A stretch of 39,221 nucleotides of DNA, taken from Gammaproteobacteria bacterium (GTDB lineage Bacteria > Pseudomonadota > Gammaproteobacteria > Pseudomonadales > JAHEGP01). The stretch is from positions 1 to 39,221 of the forward strand of contig JAUXCW010000003.1 in assembly GCA_030618705.1 (NCBI GenBank), written 5' to 3'. The notes below the pieces were generated by a model. The model was given only the letters and a program-made list of their open reading frames with translations, did not search any database and was not told the origin of the DNA. Below are positions 15,605 to 24,861 of the stretch, piece by piece. Position numbers and translations under genes: made by a program. The stretch's first letter is position 1; the number at the start of each line of letters is the position of its first letter.

Positions 15605-18199
15605 ATGGTGCTTAAAGCCTATCGCAAACATGTAGCAGAACGCGCAGAATCCGGAATCCCCCCTGTGCCCCTCTCACCGGAGCAAGTGGCCGACCTGGTT
15701 GAATTGTTGAAGAACCCTCCCACCGGGGAGGAGCAGACCCTGGTAGACCTTATCACCCACCGCGTACCGCCGGGAGTCGATGAGGGCGCCTACGTCAAGG
15801 CGGGCTTTTTGTCTGCCATCGCCCGCGGCGAAGCCCGGTCACCGTTGATCGACAGGGAAGCCGCCGTCGTGCTGCTCGGCGCAATGCACGGCGGGTATAA
15901 CATCGAGACACTTATCGACCTGCTGGACGACAAGCAACTGGCCCCCCTCGCCGCAAAGGAATTGAAACATACACTGCTGATGTTTGATGCCTTTCATGAC
16001 GTCCAGGAAAAAGCCGATGCCGGCAATAAGTATGCGCAAGAGGTGATGCAGTCATGGGCCGAAGGCGAATGGTTTACCAGTCGCGAGGCGGTGGCCGAGT
16101 CGACCCGCGTAAGCGTATTTAAAGTTTCCGGCGAAACCAATACCGATGACCTCTCCCCCGCCCCCGATGCATGGTCGCGACCGGATATTCCTCTCCACGC
16201 CCTGGCCATGTACAAAATGCCCCGGGACGGCATCAGCAACGCTAAACAACAGATAGAAGAACTCGCAGCCAGGGGTTACCCGGTCGCCTTTGTCGGCGAT
16301 GTGGTCGGCACCGGCTCCTCGCGAAAGTCCGCCACCAATTCCGTACTTTGGTATATCGGCGACGATATGCCCGGCGTGCCGAACAAGCGCAGCGGCGGTA
16401 TTTGCATCGGCGGCAAGATCGCCCCGATCTTTTACAACACCATGGAAGATGCGGGCGCCCTGGTGTTTGAAGCCCCGGTGGAAAAACTCGAGCATGGCGA
16501 TGTGATCGAGATTCGCCCCTATGAGGGAAAAATTCTCAAGGTCGAAAGCGGCGAGGTCATATCGGAATTCGAGCTCCGCTCGGAGGTACTGCTTGATGAG
16601 GTGCAGGCCGGTGGACGTATCAACCTGATTATCGGCCGCGGATTGACCGAGCGCGCCAGGGAGGCCCTGGGCCTGGGGGCCACAGAACTGTTTCGCAAGC
16701 CCGCCGTGCCCGGTGCCAGCAATAAGGGCTTCACCCTGGGCCAGAAGATGGTCGGTCGCGCCTGTGGCGTCGAGGGTATTCGCCCCGGTGCCTACTGCGA
16801 ACCCAAGATGACCACGGTGGGCTCCCAGGACACGACTGGCCCCATGACTCGGGACGAATTGAAAGACCTCGCCTGTCTTGGTTTCTCAGCGGACCTGGTG
16901 ATGCAGTCTTTCTGCCACACCGCCGCCTACCCCAAACCCATTGATATCGAAACCCAGCACACGCTCCCCGATTTTATCAGGAACCGTGGCGGGGTATCCC
17001 TACGCCCCGGTGACGGGGTTATTCATAGTTGGCTCAACCGCATGTTGTTGCCGGATACCGTCGGCACCGGCGGTGATTCACACACTCGATTCCCAATGGG
17101 TATCTCCTTCCCCGCCGGTTCCGGACTGGTCGCGTTTGCCGCCGCCACCGGCGTCATGCCGCTGGATATGCCCGAATCCGTCCTGGTGCGATTCAAAGGC
17201 GAAATGCAGGCCGGTATCACCCTGCGCGACCTGGTACATGCCATCCCCTACTACGCCATCCAGCAAGGCTTGCTGACCGTCGCCAAGCAGGGGAAAAAGA
17301 ATGTTTTTTCCGGTCGCATCCTCGAGATCGAAGGGCTCGACAAGCTGAGCATCGAGCAGGCCTTTGAGCTTTCCGATGCCTCGGCCGAGCGCTCCGCCGC
17401 CGGCTGTACCATCGCCCTGTCCGAGGCGTCCGTCACTGAGTACCTGAAATCCAATATCACCCTGCTGCGCTGGATGATCGGCGAGGGCTATGGCGACCCC
17501 CGCACCCTGGAGCGCCGCGCATGCAAGATGGAAGCCTGGCTGGATCAGCCCGAATTACTGAAGGCCGACAGCGATGTCGAATACGCGGCGGTGATCGAGA
17601 TCGACCTGTCGGAGATCGTGGAACCCATTGTCTGCGCGCCCAACGACCCGGATGATGCTCGGCTGTTGTCCGATGTCGCGGGCGACAAGGTCGATGAGGT
17701 GTTTATCGGCTCTTGCATGACCAATATCGGCCACTTTCGAGCCGCCGGTAAATTGCTGGAGGCGCACGGCGGTGGCATATCCACTCGCATGTGGATTACT
17801 CCACCGACAAAAATGGACGAGCATATCCTTATGGAGGAAGGCTACTACAATATTTACGGCCGTGTCGGCGCCCGTACCGAGATGCCCGGATGCTCTCTTT
17901 GCATGGGGAACCAGGCGCGCGTCGCCCCTGGAGCAACGGTATTGTCGACATCGACTCGCAACTTCCCCAACCGTTTGGGTGATGGCGCCAACGTCTACCT
18001 GACCTCCGCCGAGCTGGCCTCTGTGGGCGCGATACTGGGCAAGTTGCCGACACCGGCCGAGTACCAGGAATTCGCCGGCAAGATAGACTCGCAAGCCAGC
18101 GAAATCTATCGCTATATGAATTTTAACGAAATCGCGGAGTTCCAGCGGGGCGCGGAAAAAGGCAAGCAGATTATCGCGGTGGAGATCGTCGAAGCTTAA
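15605..18199 (+). CDS. acnB: Aconitate hydratase B
   Basis: Main TCA-cycle aconitase, converting citrate to isocitrate with a [4Fe-4S] cluster; many homologues also hydrate 2-methylaconitate. 864 aa against 865 in E. coli. The three cluster cysteines are Cys704 (IGSCMTNIG), Cys763 and Cys766 (PGCSLCMGN), equivalent to 710, 769 and 772 in E. coli. The N-terminal HEAT-like domain begins [20 protein letters not shown]. The swivel domain ([34 protein letters not shown]) precedes the catalytic domains, the domain order typical of AcnB. AGAGGA sits 4 bases before the ATG. The gene has its own promoter and ends 9 bases from the convergent tgpA. Confidence 0.99.
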   Translation: MVLKAYRKHVAERAESGIPPVPLSPEQVADLVELLKNPPTGEEQTLVDLITHRVPPGVDEGAYVKAGFLSAIARGEARSPLIDREAAVVLLGAMHGGYNIETLIDLLDDKQLAPLAAKELKHTLLMFDAFHDVQEKADAGNKYAQEVMQSWAEGEWFTSREAVAESTRVSVFKVSGETNTDDLSPAPDAWSRPDIPLHALAMYKMPRDGISNAKQQIEELAARGYPVAFVGDVVGTGSSRKSATNSVLWYIGDDMPGVPNKRSGGICIGGKIAPIFYNTMEDAGALVFEAPVEKLEHGDVIEIRPYEGKILKVESGEVISEFELRSEVLLDEVQAGGRINLIIGRGLTERAREALGLGATELFRKPAVPGASNKGFTLGQKMVGRACGVEGIRPGAYCEPKMTTVGSQDTTGPMTRDELKDLACLGFSADLVMQSFCHTAAYPKPIDIETQHTLPDFIRNRGGVSLRPGDGVIHSWLNRMLLPDTVGTGGDSHTRFPMGISFPAGSGLVAFAAATGVMPLDMPESVLVRFKGEMQAGITLRDLVHAIPYYAIQQGLLTVAKQGKKNVFSGRILEIEGLDKLSIEQAFELSDASAERSAAGCTIALSEASVTEYLKSNITLLRWMIGEGYGDPRTLERRACKMEAWLDQPELLKADSDVEYAAVIEIDLSEIVEPIVCAPNDPDDARLLSDVAGDKVDEVFIGSCMTNIGHFRAAGKLLEAHGGGISTRMWITPPTKMDEHILMEEGYYNIYGRVGARTEMPGCSLCMGNQARVAPGATVLSTSTRNFPNRLGDGANVYLTSAELASVGAILGKLPTPAEYQEFAGKIDSQASEIYRYMNFNEIAEFQRGAEKGKQIIAVEIVEA

Positions 18200-18208
18200 A
18201 TCGGGCTG

Positions 18209-20245
18209 CTACGGGGTTGCGCGGGCCGGTCGTCGCAACTTGAAGGCGAACACCTGGGCCGCCAGCACGATCACCAGCCGGTGCAGATTCAAGCGCCGGC
18301 CCCAGTGGTAGCGAAGATCCGCGTAGGACAACGCCGAGTAAACCGCCGCGAAGTCGGTAAGGGTTTCCGCCAGCTCGGGATAGACTTGAGCGACGCGGGC
18401 GCTGTAGTTGACCATGGTTTCCGAGGGCTGGCGCTTTGAGCCCAGCAAGCCCAGCAACCAGGTAAAGCCGACCGCGGCAGCATGGGCCGGGGGTCGCTTG
18501 CGAAACAACAGATTCCTGAACATCCAGATCACTAACAACAGCATAACGGCGGACAGGGATATCGCCAGAAACTGTATCAAAGCCCCCATATCGCCACGAC
18601 CAAACCAGTTCTTCATCCAATCCAGCTGGGCAGTGCGATTGTAGTTCAGGAACCAGTGGGCCCAGCCATAGTTGACGGCGTCCCACCACAATCTCATCCC
18701 CCGCGCCCATGCCAGGTCATCGTACCCGAGGAAGCCCATCAGGCCACCCGGGTCGAACTCGTTGCGCTGGCGCAGCATCGATTCGACGCCGTCGATAACA
18801 CGTTCCGGAGCAACCTGGGCCGTCGGATCGAATCGCTCCCAACCCCTGCCCTCGATCCACGCTTCGGCCCAGGCATGGGCATCCATCTGCCGAACACTGA
18901 GATACTCCTCGAAGGGATTCGGCTCACCACCCAGGTATCCGGCAACCATGCGGGCAGGAACGCCCGCGGCACGCATCAGAAAAACGAATCCCGCTGCATA
19001 GTGCTCGCAGTAGCCTTGTTTGCTGTGCAGCAGAAAACCATCAATGCTGTCCCTTCCAAACAACGGCGGGTTCAATGTGTAATAGTATTCCTGCTGGTTG
19101 AACATCCCCATGACAGCCGCGGCAATTTTTCGCGGTGCTTGATAGCGCTGGGCAAGCTCCTGGGCAAGCTCCCGGGCTTGCGGATTTTGTCCCCCCGGCA
19201 AGGCCAGGTTGCGCTGCCTGGACTCTACTGACAACACCGGTTCAAGGTCACTGTAAGCCAGGGATGCAAGCTTGTACTGGAAGCGCCCCTGCTGTATATC
19301 GGGCATTCGCAGGGTATATCCCGCAGTTGCGAGCAAGCCCGTTCCCCGGGGTTGCGCCACTGGCAGCGCAAACAACCAGGTCTTTTCGGACGGTTCGAGA
19401 ATAACACTATAGCTGTAACCACCGGAGCGCTTTCGATATTGCCAACTGGCGGGCTTCACCGGCTTTTCAGAGGCTGGAGAAATATGCCAACTCACACCGT
19501 CGAAGTTTTCGAACACCACTCCACGCCAGTAGAGCTCGCTCATCGGCGGGATGCCGCTTTCAAAGGCCACCCTGAAGGCAACTTCATTGGTCCGCGCAAG
19601 CGCGCCGAACGCGCCCAGGGTAACCGTATCGCTCAGGCCCGGCCGTTTATCCGGGCTGGGCATGGGCACCCTCCACAGCGGTTCGACCCGGGGGAAAAAC
19701 AGGAACAAAACCAGCAATACGGGTATTCCCTGCAACATCAACGAGCCAGTGCGAATAATCGGGACGCTAAAACTACCCAGGTCCCGATGATGCAAGGCCA
19801 ACAGTGAGACCGAGAGCAGTAGGTAACACGCCAGTGCATAGACCATGGCGAGTATGGACTGGTCGTAGAGCAACTGCGTGGCAGCTACGAAATAGCCGAG
19901 GAATATTGTCACATACATATCCCTGGCGTGGCGGGTCTCGAGCAGCTTGAGGAAAAAAATCAGAATCAAAAAGGTGACCGCGGCATCCAGCCCGAGATGA
20001 TCCATATAGCTGAATACCACCACGATCATCGACGCGGTGATCATGATCACGCGGGTAAGCCCGCTGGCAAAGGGGAATTTTCCACGGTAGATCTGGATGC
20101 GCCAGAATCCACAGAACAGGCAAACGCCAAACAGCCACGGGGGCAAACCGAAAACGTGAGGCAGGATCAGGGCAAATTGCGCCGAGAGCAGCCAGAATAA
20201 ACTGCCACGGGAAATCTGGCTGTCGTAACTAACCGAAGTACTCAA
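18209..20245 (-). CDS. tgpA: TgpA-type membrane transglutaminase-like protein (DUF3488-transglutaminase-DUF4129)
   Basis: 678 aa. The N-terminus has about six membrane helices (LFWLLSAQFALILPHVFGLP to YALACYLLLSVSLLAL and VLLVLFLFFP). A periplasmic transglutaminase core follows with the full triad: Cys413 (QGYCEHYAAGF), His457 (MDAHAWAEAW) and Asp473 (RFDPTAQV). A further helix (IQFLAISLSAVMLLLVIWMF) leads to a cytoplasmic DUF4129 tail. In Pseudomonas aeruginosa the homologue (PA2873) is essential in the laboratory strain; its substrate is unsettled. The start is TTG, overlapping the upstream stop as TTGA, with GGAG 8 bases upstream. Last gene of moxR-DUF58-tgpA. Confidence 0.93.
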   Translation of the reverse strand: MSTSVSYDSQISRGSLFWLLSAQFALILPHVFGLPPWLFGVCLFCGFWRIQIYRGKFPFASGLTRVIMITASMIVVVFSYMDHLGLDAAVTFLILIFFLKLLETRHARDMYVTIFLGYFVAATQLLYDQSILAMVYALACYLLLSVSLLALHHRDLGSFSVPIIRTGSLMLQGIPVLLVLFLFFPRVEPLWRVPMPSPDKRPGLSDTVTLGAFGALARTNEVAFRVAFESGIPPMSELYWRGVVFENFDGVSWHISPASEKPVKPASWQYRKRSGGYSYSVILEPSEKTWLFALPVAQPRGTGLLATAGYTLRMPDIQQGRFQYKLASLAYSDLEPVLSVESRQRNLALPGGQNPQARELAQELAQRYQAPRKIAAAVMGMFNQQEYYYTLNPPLFGRDSIDGFLLHSKQGYCEHYAAGFVFLMRAAGVPARMVAGYLGGEPNPFEEYLSVRQMDAHAWAEAWIEGRGWERFDPTAQVAPERVIDGVESMLRQRNEFDPGGLMGFLGYDDLAWARGMRLWWDAVNYGWAHWFLNYNRTAQLDWMKNWFGRGDMGALIQFLAISLSAVMLLLVIWMFRNLLFRKRPPAHAAAVGFTWLLGLLGSKRQPSETMVNYSARVAQVYPELAETLTDFAAVYSALSYADLRYHWGRRLNLHRLVIVLAAQVFAFKLRRPARATP

Positions 20246-21204
20246 GCGCGGTACTCCGTACTGCGATACCGCGCCAGCAGGGCGAGCAACTGGTGCAGGT
20301 GTTCCTCACCCTCCGCCGGGGCGAGCTCCCAGCTGCCGAGCTTCAAACCGTAAAGTACTTCCTGCTGGTTGAGCTGCAAGGCCGCATAGCACAGGCGCGA
20401 CAGTCGCTCTTCGAGGTCAGCACCCGGAGTGAGCGCTTCATCGAGCCATACTTCGACGAGTAATGACTCGGTAAATTCCATCGTCATCAGCGGTTGTTGT
20501 TTGGCATATGCCTTCCAGAGAATATGTCGGGGCGGATCGTGCTCGCGCCAGGGCCGAATGTTGGTGAATTCGTCCTGCTGCTGGAAGCTCATCCGCTCGC
20601 TGACCCCCGCATCCCGCTCGATGATCGGCAAGGGCCGCGTAAGCAGGGGCCGGGGGTAAACCCAGGACTCCATATTCAGGTCCAGCCAGGTCCATGCGCG
20701 CAACAAACCAAAGGGGTAAACGGTTTCCAACAGCACCCGCCGGGGTTTTAGCAAGCCCCGCTGCGGTGCGTGATGATACAACTCGACAACCGACTCGGTC
20801 TGCAGGTCCAGGCTGGTCTGTACCATACCCTGCCGCGGCCAACCCGCCTTGATAGACAGATACTTTTTCTCCGGGGAACGTTTGAATATCAGGCGAAACG
20901 TTACCCGGTCACCGGCGAAACCCGGCACATGGTTCGCCTTGCGCACTTGCAGCCCGGCCAGATTGGAATACGTCGCCAGTATCGCCACCACAAATTGCCC
21001 CGCCAGCATAAAAGCCAGCAGGTAAATAGCATTGTTCTGATAGTTAATCGCCGTGATCAACAATAATCCCAGCAGTGCAAAGTAGACAAACCCGGCCCGG
21101 GTGGGAAAAATGAAAATGCGCTTCTGGTCGAGCCGAATTTCAGCTGCCGGCGGGATGCGGCGATCCAGCCATTGCTCATAGCGTGACCTGATTGCAGCCC
21201 TCAT
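20242..21204 (-). CDS. DUF58 membrane protein (PA2872-like)
   Basis: 320 aa from ATG 21204; a TTG at 21249 would give 335 aa, and neither has a clear SD. Two adjacent hydrophobic helices near the N-terminus (TRAGFVYFALLGLLLITAIN and NAIYLLAFMLAGQFVVAILAT) anchor a cytoplasmic DUF58 domain whose signature WREHDPPRHILWKAYAKQQ is clear. DUF58 proteins have a von Willebrand A-like fold and occur with MoxR ATPases. It lies 48 bases after moxR (or 3 with the TTG start) and overlaps tgpA by 4 bases. The trio probably acts as one unit at the envelope, with the ATPase remodelling a complex that contains this protein. That role is inference. Confidence 0.92.
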   Translation of the reverse strand: MRAAIRSRYEQWLDRRIPPAAEIRLDQKRIFIFPTRAGFVYFALLGLLLITAINYQNNAIYLLAFMLAGQFVVAILATYSNLAGLQVRKANHVPGFAGDRVTFRLIFKRSPEKKYLSIKAGWPRQGMVQTSLDLQTESVVELYHHAPQRGLLKPRRVLLETVYPFGLLRAWTWLDLNMESWVYPRPLLTRPLPIIERDAGVSERMSFQQQDEFTNIRPWREHDPPRHILWKAYAKQQPLMTMEFTESLLVEVWLDEALTPGADLEERLSRLCYAALQLNQQEVLYGLKLGSWELAPAEGEEHLHQLLALLARYRSTEYRA

Positions 21205-21252
21205 GACGATAGCAAGAGAGCAGTGGCCAGGCCAACGGGCCGGCCGCAAAAA

Positions 21253-22170
21253 TTACGCGAGCACATCGACTGCAGACATTACGCGATGAACAATAGCGCC
21301 GTCGGCAGGCAGCAGATTGGCGCCGTCCCGCAAACGGTGCCCTCCGACAGCGGGAAACACGTGCTGCACATCCTCGGGAATGACGTAGTCCCTCCCCTCC
21401 ATAACAGCCCAGCTCCTGGCCGCATGCAACAAAGCCAGCACCGCGCGGGGCGACAGTCCGACGCCGATATCGTCATCCTGCCGGGTAAAAGCCACCAGGC
21501 GCTGTAAGTAGTCCAACAGACTCTCGCTGACTTTGACAGCCTGCGCCTGTTGTTGCAGGTCAAGCAATTCATCCTGCGATAATAGTGACTTCATCTGCTC
21601 CAGTTTTTCCTGCCCCGATAAACCGGTGAGCATCTCACGCTCTGCCGTGGGGTCGGGGTAGCCCAATTGAATACGCATGGTAAAACGGTCCATCTGTGAT
21701 TCCGGCAGCGGAAAGGTACCGCCCTGATGCTCGGGATTCTGGGTCGCGATAACGAAAAACGGGCTCTCGAGTCGCCGCGATTCACCATCGGCGGTTATCT
21801 GCTGTTCGGCCATGGCTTCCAGCAAGGCGCTTTGCGTCTTGGGCGTCGCTCGGTTGATCTCGTCCGCCAGCAATACCTGGGTAAAAATCGGCCCGGGATG
21901 GAAGACGAAACGCGACTCATCCCGCTCAAAAATAGAAACCCCGATAATATCGGCGGGCAATAAGTCACTGGTGAACTGGATACGCTGGAACTCAAGCCCC
22001 AGGGCCTGCGCCAGTGCATGGGCCAGGGTCGTCTTACCCATTCCCGGCAAGTCCTCGATAAGCAAATGGCCGCGGGCCAGCAGACAGCACAGCGCCAACC
22101 TGACCTTGTCTTCCTTGCCCACCAATACCTGACCTATCGACCGAACTACCCGGCTGACCTGTTTACTCAT
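21253..22170 (-). CDS. MoxR-family AAA+ ATPase
   Basis: 305 aa from ATG 22170. The tracked start at 22257 adds 29 residues without family match, whereas ATG 22170 has GGGAG about 5 bases upstream and gives MSKQVSRVVRSIGQVLVGKED. Walker A is DLPGMGKTTLA, Walker B VLLADEINRATPKTQ, sensor 1 FFVIATQNPEHQGGTFPLPE with the arginine-finger region PESQMDRF. The C-terminal lid has GLSPRAVLALLHAARSWA. MoxR ATPases act as chaperones for VWA or DUF58 partners and for metal or envelope enzymes. Here the partner is encoded next, followed by tgpA. Confidence 0.95.
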   Translation of the reverse strand: MSKQVSRVVRSIGQVLVGKEDKVRLALCCLLARGHLLIEDLPGMGKTTLAHALAQALGLEFQRIQFTSDLLPADIIGVSIFERDESRFVFHPGPIFTQVLLADEINRATPKTQSALLEAMAEQQITADGESRRLESPFFVIATQNPEHQGGTFPLPESQMDRFTMRIQLGYPDPTAEREMLTGLSGQEKLEQMKSLLSQDELLDLQQQAQAVKVSESLLDYLQRLVAFTRQDDDIGVGLSPRAVLALLHAARSWAVMEGRDYVIPEDVQHVFPAVGGHRLRDGANLLPADGAIVHRVMSAVDVLA

Positions 22171-22366
22171 GAACGCTCCCGATGACACCACAATCGTTAA
22201 AAAGCCCCCGCTCGCGGAGGCTGTGTGCTGTCTTGATAGTATAGACCACCCGACCATACCGAGGCCGGGGTCGATTCCGTCACCCCATCACCGTTGTCAA
22301 CAAGCTCTTCCCCTCATCGGGGGGATGGAGTATTGTCGTGGACGATAACATTGCAGGGAAATACCG

Positions 22367-22765
22367 ATGAGCATGACTGGAGGTTGTTACTGCGGCGCAC
22401 TGCGCTATGAGGCAGGGGATATCATGGCGAAAGCCCAGTGCAGCTGCCGTGAATGCCAGTACTTTACCGGGGGTAGCCCCAATGTCATTGCCGGAGTGGC
22501 CGAGGACAGTTTCCGTTACACCCAGGGAGAACCGCAACAAATCAGCGGCAAGGGCGGCTCACCGACCCGGGAGTTTTGCGGCGACTGCGGAACCCATATC
22601 GTGGCGCGCTCTCCCGACCTCGGTGGCATGGTAATGGTCAAGGTCGGCACCCTCGACAAGCCTGAAGAGTTCGGCAGCCCGGAAGTAGCGGTATTCACCA
22701 GTGAAGCCTATAGCTGGCACTCCGTGCCCGAGGGCTGCGCGAGTTTTGAAAAATTTATGGGCTAG
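22367..22765 (+). CDS. GFA/CENP-V family zinc-binding protein
   Basis: 132 aa, a single GFA (glutathione-dependent formaldehyde-activating enzyme-like) domain. The zinc ligands are clear: CYC near the start (GGCYCGALRY), CSCRECQ, and FCGDCGTH. The usual end VGTLDKPEEF...SEAYSWH follows. GFA proteins bind glutathione or other thiols, but most paralogues have no proven reaction, so no activity is claimed. AGGGAA lies about 6 bases upstream of the ATG. It is divergent from moxR (196 bases, no obvious operator) and convergent with the LRR gene. Confidence 0.88.
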   Translation: MSMTGGCYCGALRYEAGDIMAKAQCSCRECQYFTGGSPNVIAGVAEDSFRYTQGEPQQISGKGGSPTREFCGDCGTHIVARSPDLGGMVMVKVGTLDKPEEFGSPEVAVFTSEAYSWHSVPEGCASFEKFMG

Positions 22766-22796
22766 CGGGGAAATTTTACGAATGGGGTGGTTGAAC

Positions 22797-22840
22797 GGCG
22801 GAAATTCGTCCGCCTCCTGTATGCTCATGCGACATGCAGG
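22797..22840. terminator. Two stem-loops between convergent GFA and LRR genes
   Basis: GGCGGA/TCCGCC (22797-22802 with 22809-22814) is a perfect 6-bp stem. CCTGTATG/CATGCAGG (22816-22823 with 22833-22840) is an 8-bp stem with one T:G wobble that abuts the LRR stop codon. Neither is followed by a T-run. The placement suggests a shared 3'-end structure. Confidence 0.35.
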
Positions 22841-24568
22841 CTAGGGACCGGCACACTCGATATAGCCCAGCTGAACAACTTCACCTAGCGCTGCAATCAG
22901 TGTTTCCAGCTCGCTACAGGAAAGGTTATCTGTCCAGAAACCGAAGGCCAGTGCCTCCAAGTTGTGCAGCACTGCTAAGTCGTCGATATTCCCAACGCCC
23001 AAACCACCAATCGGATTCATACCAATCGACAATAACCGCAGCTCACTTAAGCTAGCCAATGGACTGACATTCACTATTTCATTGGCTTCAAGCCAAAGAT
23101 AATTTAGACCTGATAGATTCGAGAGTTGGCTAACGTCAGAGATAGAATTGTACTGCAGCTCTAGAAGCTTCAAATTCGATAAGTTTGCCAGTGGGCCAAT
23201 GTCAGATAGGTTTTCACTGCCTATGATAACCAGTCTCTTAAGCTTTACGTGCTCAGCGATGGGGGCTAAGTCGGCTACAGAAGTGTAAATTAACTTAAGG
23301 TCTTCCAGGCGTACAAGATCGGAAATTGCCGAAAGGTCACCTAGCGCCCTCCCCCTTAGCTCCAGCTCTTGGAGATTGACTAGCTCCGCAAGCGGCGTGA
23401 AATCGGCATTCGTATTCTCGTCTAGAATTAACTTGTCAAGTTTCTTTAAGTTTGCCAGAAAAGATATATCAAGGATCGGCGCGCGAATGTTAAGTTCGCG
23501 CAGACTTTCCAGACCGGAGAGCGGACTTAGATCTTGAGGCGCATGGGGAAGCTCAAGCGACAAGACCTCTAGTTTCTTTAACGATTGTAACGCCGAGATA
23601 TCCAACGGCCCCTCCTCTGGCGACGCCTCAGATTGAATTGAAAGTCCTCTGAGATTGGTAAAGTCGGACAACCAGCTGAGCTCTAATGGGTAGTAGTAAT
23701 TTTGACAATCTGCGAAAGCCAGCCGCTCAACGTTAGCTATAACAGGTCGCCAGTAGGGATTTATCCAAGTCGTGCAGCCTTCAAGTTTAACGCCATCCAG
23801 ACGGGGAAGTTGCGATAGCCATTCTTTCGGTCTGCTGGTCGATATATTTACCTTTGTAGATTCTGGCAGATTTTCTAGCCACGAATAATCATCCTCTTGT
23901 TCGACAGTGACCGTCAGCCAGTTGAGTTTCAAGCTCAATAATTGGGTGTGATCAACAATAGCGTTTTTAGAAATATCGAGTTCCGACAGGAAAGGTACAG
24001 ATGCTAATGGTGAAAGATCTGTGATTTCGTTTTTTGGGGCTTCGAAACTTCGAAGACTCGTTAGGTTTTCTACGCCACTGAGCGATGCAATTCTACGATT
24101 GCTGCAGTCGAGTTCCTCTACTTCATAAACATACACGGATCGGGCGGCCGCTACGCAAGCCTTAATACCTTGATCTTCAAATTCGAGTTCCGACAACGGT
24201 TTTGTTTCACCGAAAATGGCTGTTAGCGGGAAGGTATGACCCCACGCGGCTTTAACAGTATCGGCTGACACAGCAAAAGTACAACTTGGATGGTTGATTT
24301 GCTCTTCGTTCGGGCATCCCTCCCAGCGTACAAATGTCCAGCCATCTCGCGGAACAGCTGTGTAGGTCTCCTGATAATCCTCAATAACCATATTCTCGCA
24401 AGGCTGAGATTCAAGCACGCAATTTCGGCCGCCCGATGCCGAGACAATATCGCCTTCTCCTGCAATCTGAAGGGAGTGATCACAGCCGAACAAAAGAAAA
24501 AAGAAGATAAAAATAGTTAATGTCTTCAAGCTGGGCGAAAAATCCTTGATATGACATTCGTGGAACAC
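22841..24568 (-). CDS. Leucine-rich-repeat lipoprotein with InlB-B-like repeat domain
   Basis: 575 aa. The start is GTG 24568, supported by GGGAG 7 bases upstream. A lipoprotein signal is clear: a very hydrophobic LTIFIFFFLLFGC with lipobox LFGC. Residues about 32-115 form one bacterial InlB B-repeat-like domain (GEGDIVSASGGRNC, then GWTFVRWEGC, CTFAVSADTV, FPLTAIF) with paired cysteines. The rest is about a dozen 22-residue leucine-rich repeats of the internalin type (e.g. LSNLKLLELQYNSISDVSQL). It ends with a Cys-containing cap (LSCSELETLI). Predicted surface or periplasmic binding protein; the ligand is unknown. Two sampled 60-base lines count 35% and 50% G+C against 60% in metZ, which suggests transfer. 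Confidence 0.85.
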   Translation of the reverse strand: MFHECHIKDFSPSLKTLTIFIFFFLLFGCDHSLQIAGEGDIVSASGGRNCVLESQPCENMVIEDYQETYTAVPRDGWTFVRWEGCPNEEQINHPSCTFAVSADTVKAAWGHTFPLTAIFGETKPLSELEFEDQGIKACVAAARSVYVYEVEELDCSNRRIASLSGVENLTSLRSFEAPKNEITDLSPLASVPFLSELDISKNAIVDHTQLLSLKLNWLTVTVEQEDDYSWLENLPESTKVNISTSRPKEWLSQLPRLDGVKLEGCTTWINPYWRPVIANVERLAFADCQNYYYPLELSWLSDFTNLRGLSIQSEASPEEGPLDISALQSLKKLEVLSLELPHAPQDLSPLSGLESLRELNIRAPILDISFLANLKKLDKLILDENTNADFTPLAELVNLQELELRGRALGDLSAISDLVRLEDLKLIYTSVADLAPIAEHVKLKRLVIIGSENLSDIGPLANLSNLKLLELQYNSISDVSQLSNLSGLNYLWLEANEIVNVSPLASLSELRLLSIGMNPIGGLGVGNIDDLAVLHNLEALAFGFWTDNLSCSELETLIAALGEVVQLGYIECAGP

Positions 24569-24613
24569 TGATTAACTCCCTGTACGATTGCTCGAATACG
24601 ACCCATAAATTGA

Positions 24614-24763
24614 ATGGCGACAGGTATGAGTATAGATTTAATCAAGGAAGATACTCCGTACATACTGCCAGAACAAAAGCAACGAAGAGATCCGGGCAAC
24701 AATATTTGGGAATATGTGAATGAAATCACAAGCTATGGCGAGCATATGAGCAAGAGGAGTTGA
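24614..24763 (+). CDS. Possible 49-aa ORF in the low-GC islet
   Basis: Too short for the ORF track. From ATG 24614 it reads MATGMSIDLIKEDTPY and ends EHMSKRS before TGA 24761; an in-frame TGA at 24611 limits it upstream. A second ATG at 24626 is preceded closely by CAGG. It is hydrophilic with no signal or helix pair. Divergent from the LRR gene. It could be a remnant of a mobile gene; not recognised. Confidence 0.22.
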   Translation: MATGMSIDLIKEDTPYILPEQKQRRDPGNNIWEYVNEITSYGEHMSKRS

Positions 24764-24798
24764 TCATAGTCAAGGTTCTTCCCTTGATCTGTCGCTAA

Positions 24799-24852
24799 AT
24801 AAATGGGGACGCAACCCTTTTCCCCTGGGAAAAGGGTTGCGTCCCCATTTAT
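24799..24852. repeat. Perfect 26-bp inverted repeat (REP-like hairpin) next to metZ
   Basis: Arms 24799-24824 and 24827-24852 are perfect reverse complements with only CT between them. The arm core is GGGGACGCAACCCTTTTCCC. It begins 9 bases beyond the metZ stop, so it may end or protect the metZ transcript. Its length and symmetry are beyond an ordinary terminator and resemble repetitive extragenic palindromes or the ends of IS200/RAYT-type elements. No T-run flanks it on the metZ side. Confidence 0.7.
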
Positions 24853-24861
24853 GAGTGCCAT

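Larger units (their letters stand above)
24569..24861. other. LRR-metZ intergenic islet
   Basis: 293 low-GC bases between the LRR start and the metZ stop. They hold the SD of the LRR gene, a possible 49-codon ORF, a 6-bp stem-loop (TCAAGG/CCTTGA, 24770-24787) and a long perfect inverted repeat. I see no transposase gene and no flanking direct repeat. Confidence 0.5.

Noticed and set aside
24799-24852. Classical Rho-independent terminator for metZ
   Set aside because: The stem is far too long and no T-run follows on the metZ side; kept as a repeat element that may still affect transcript ends.
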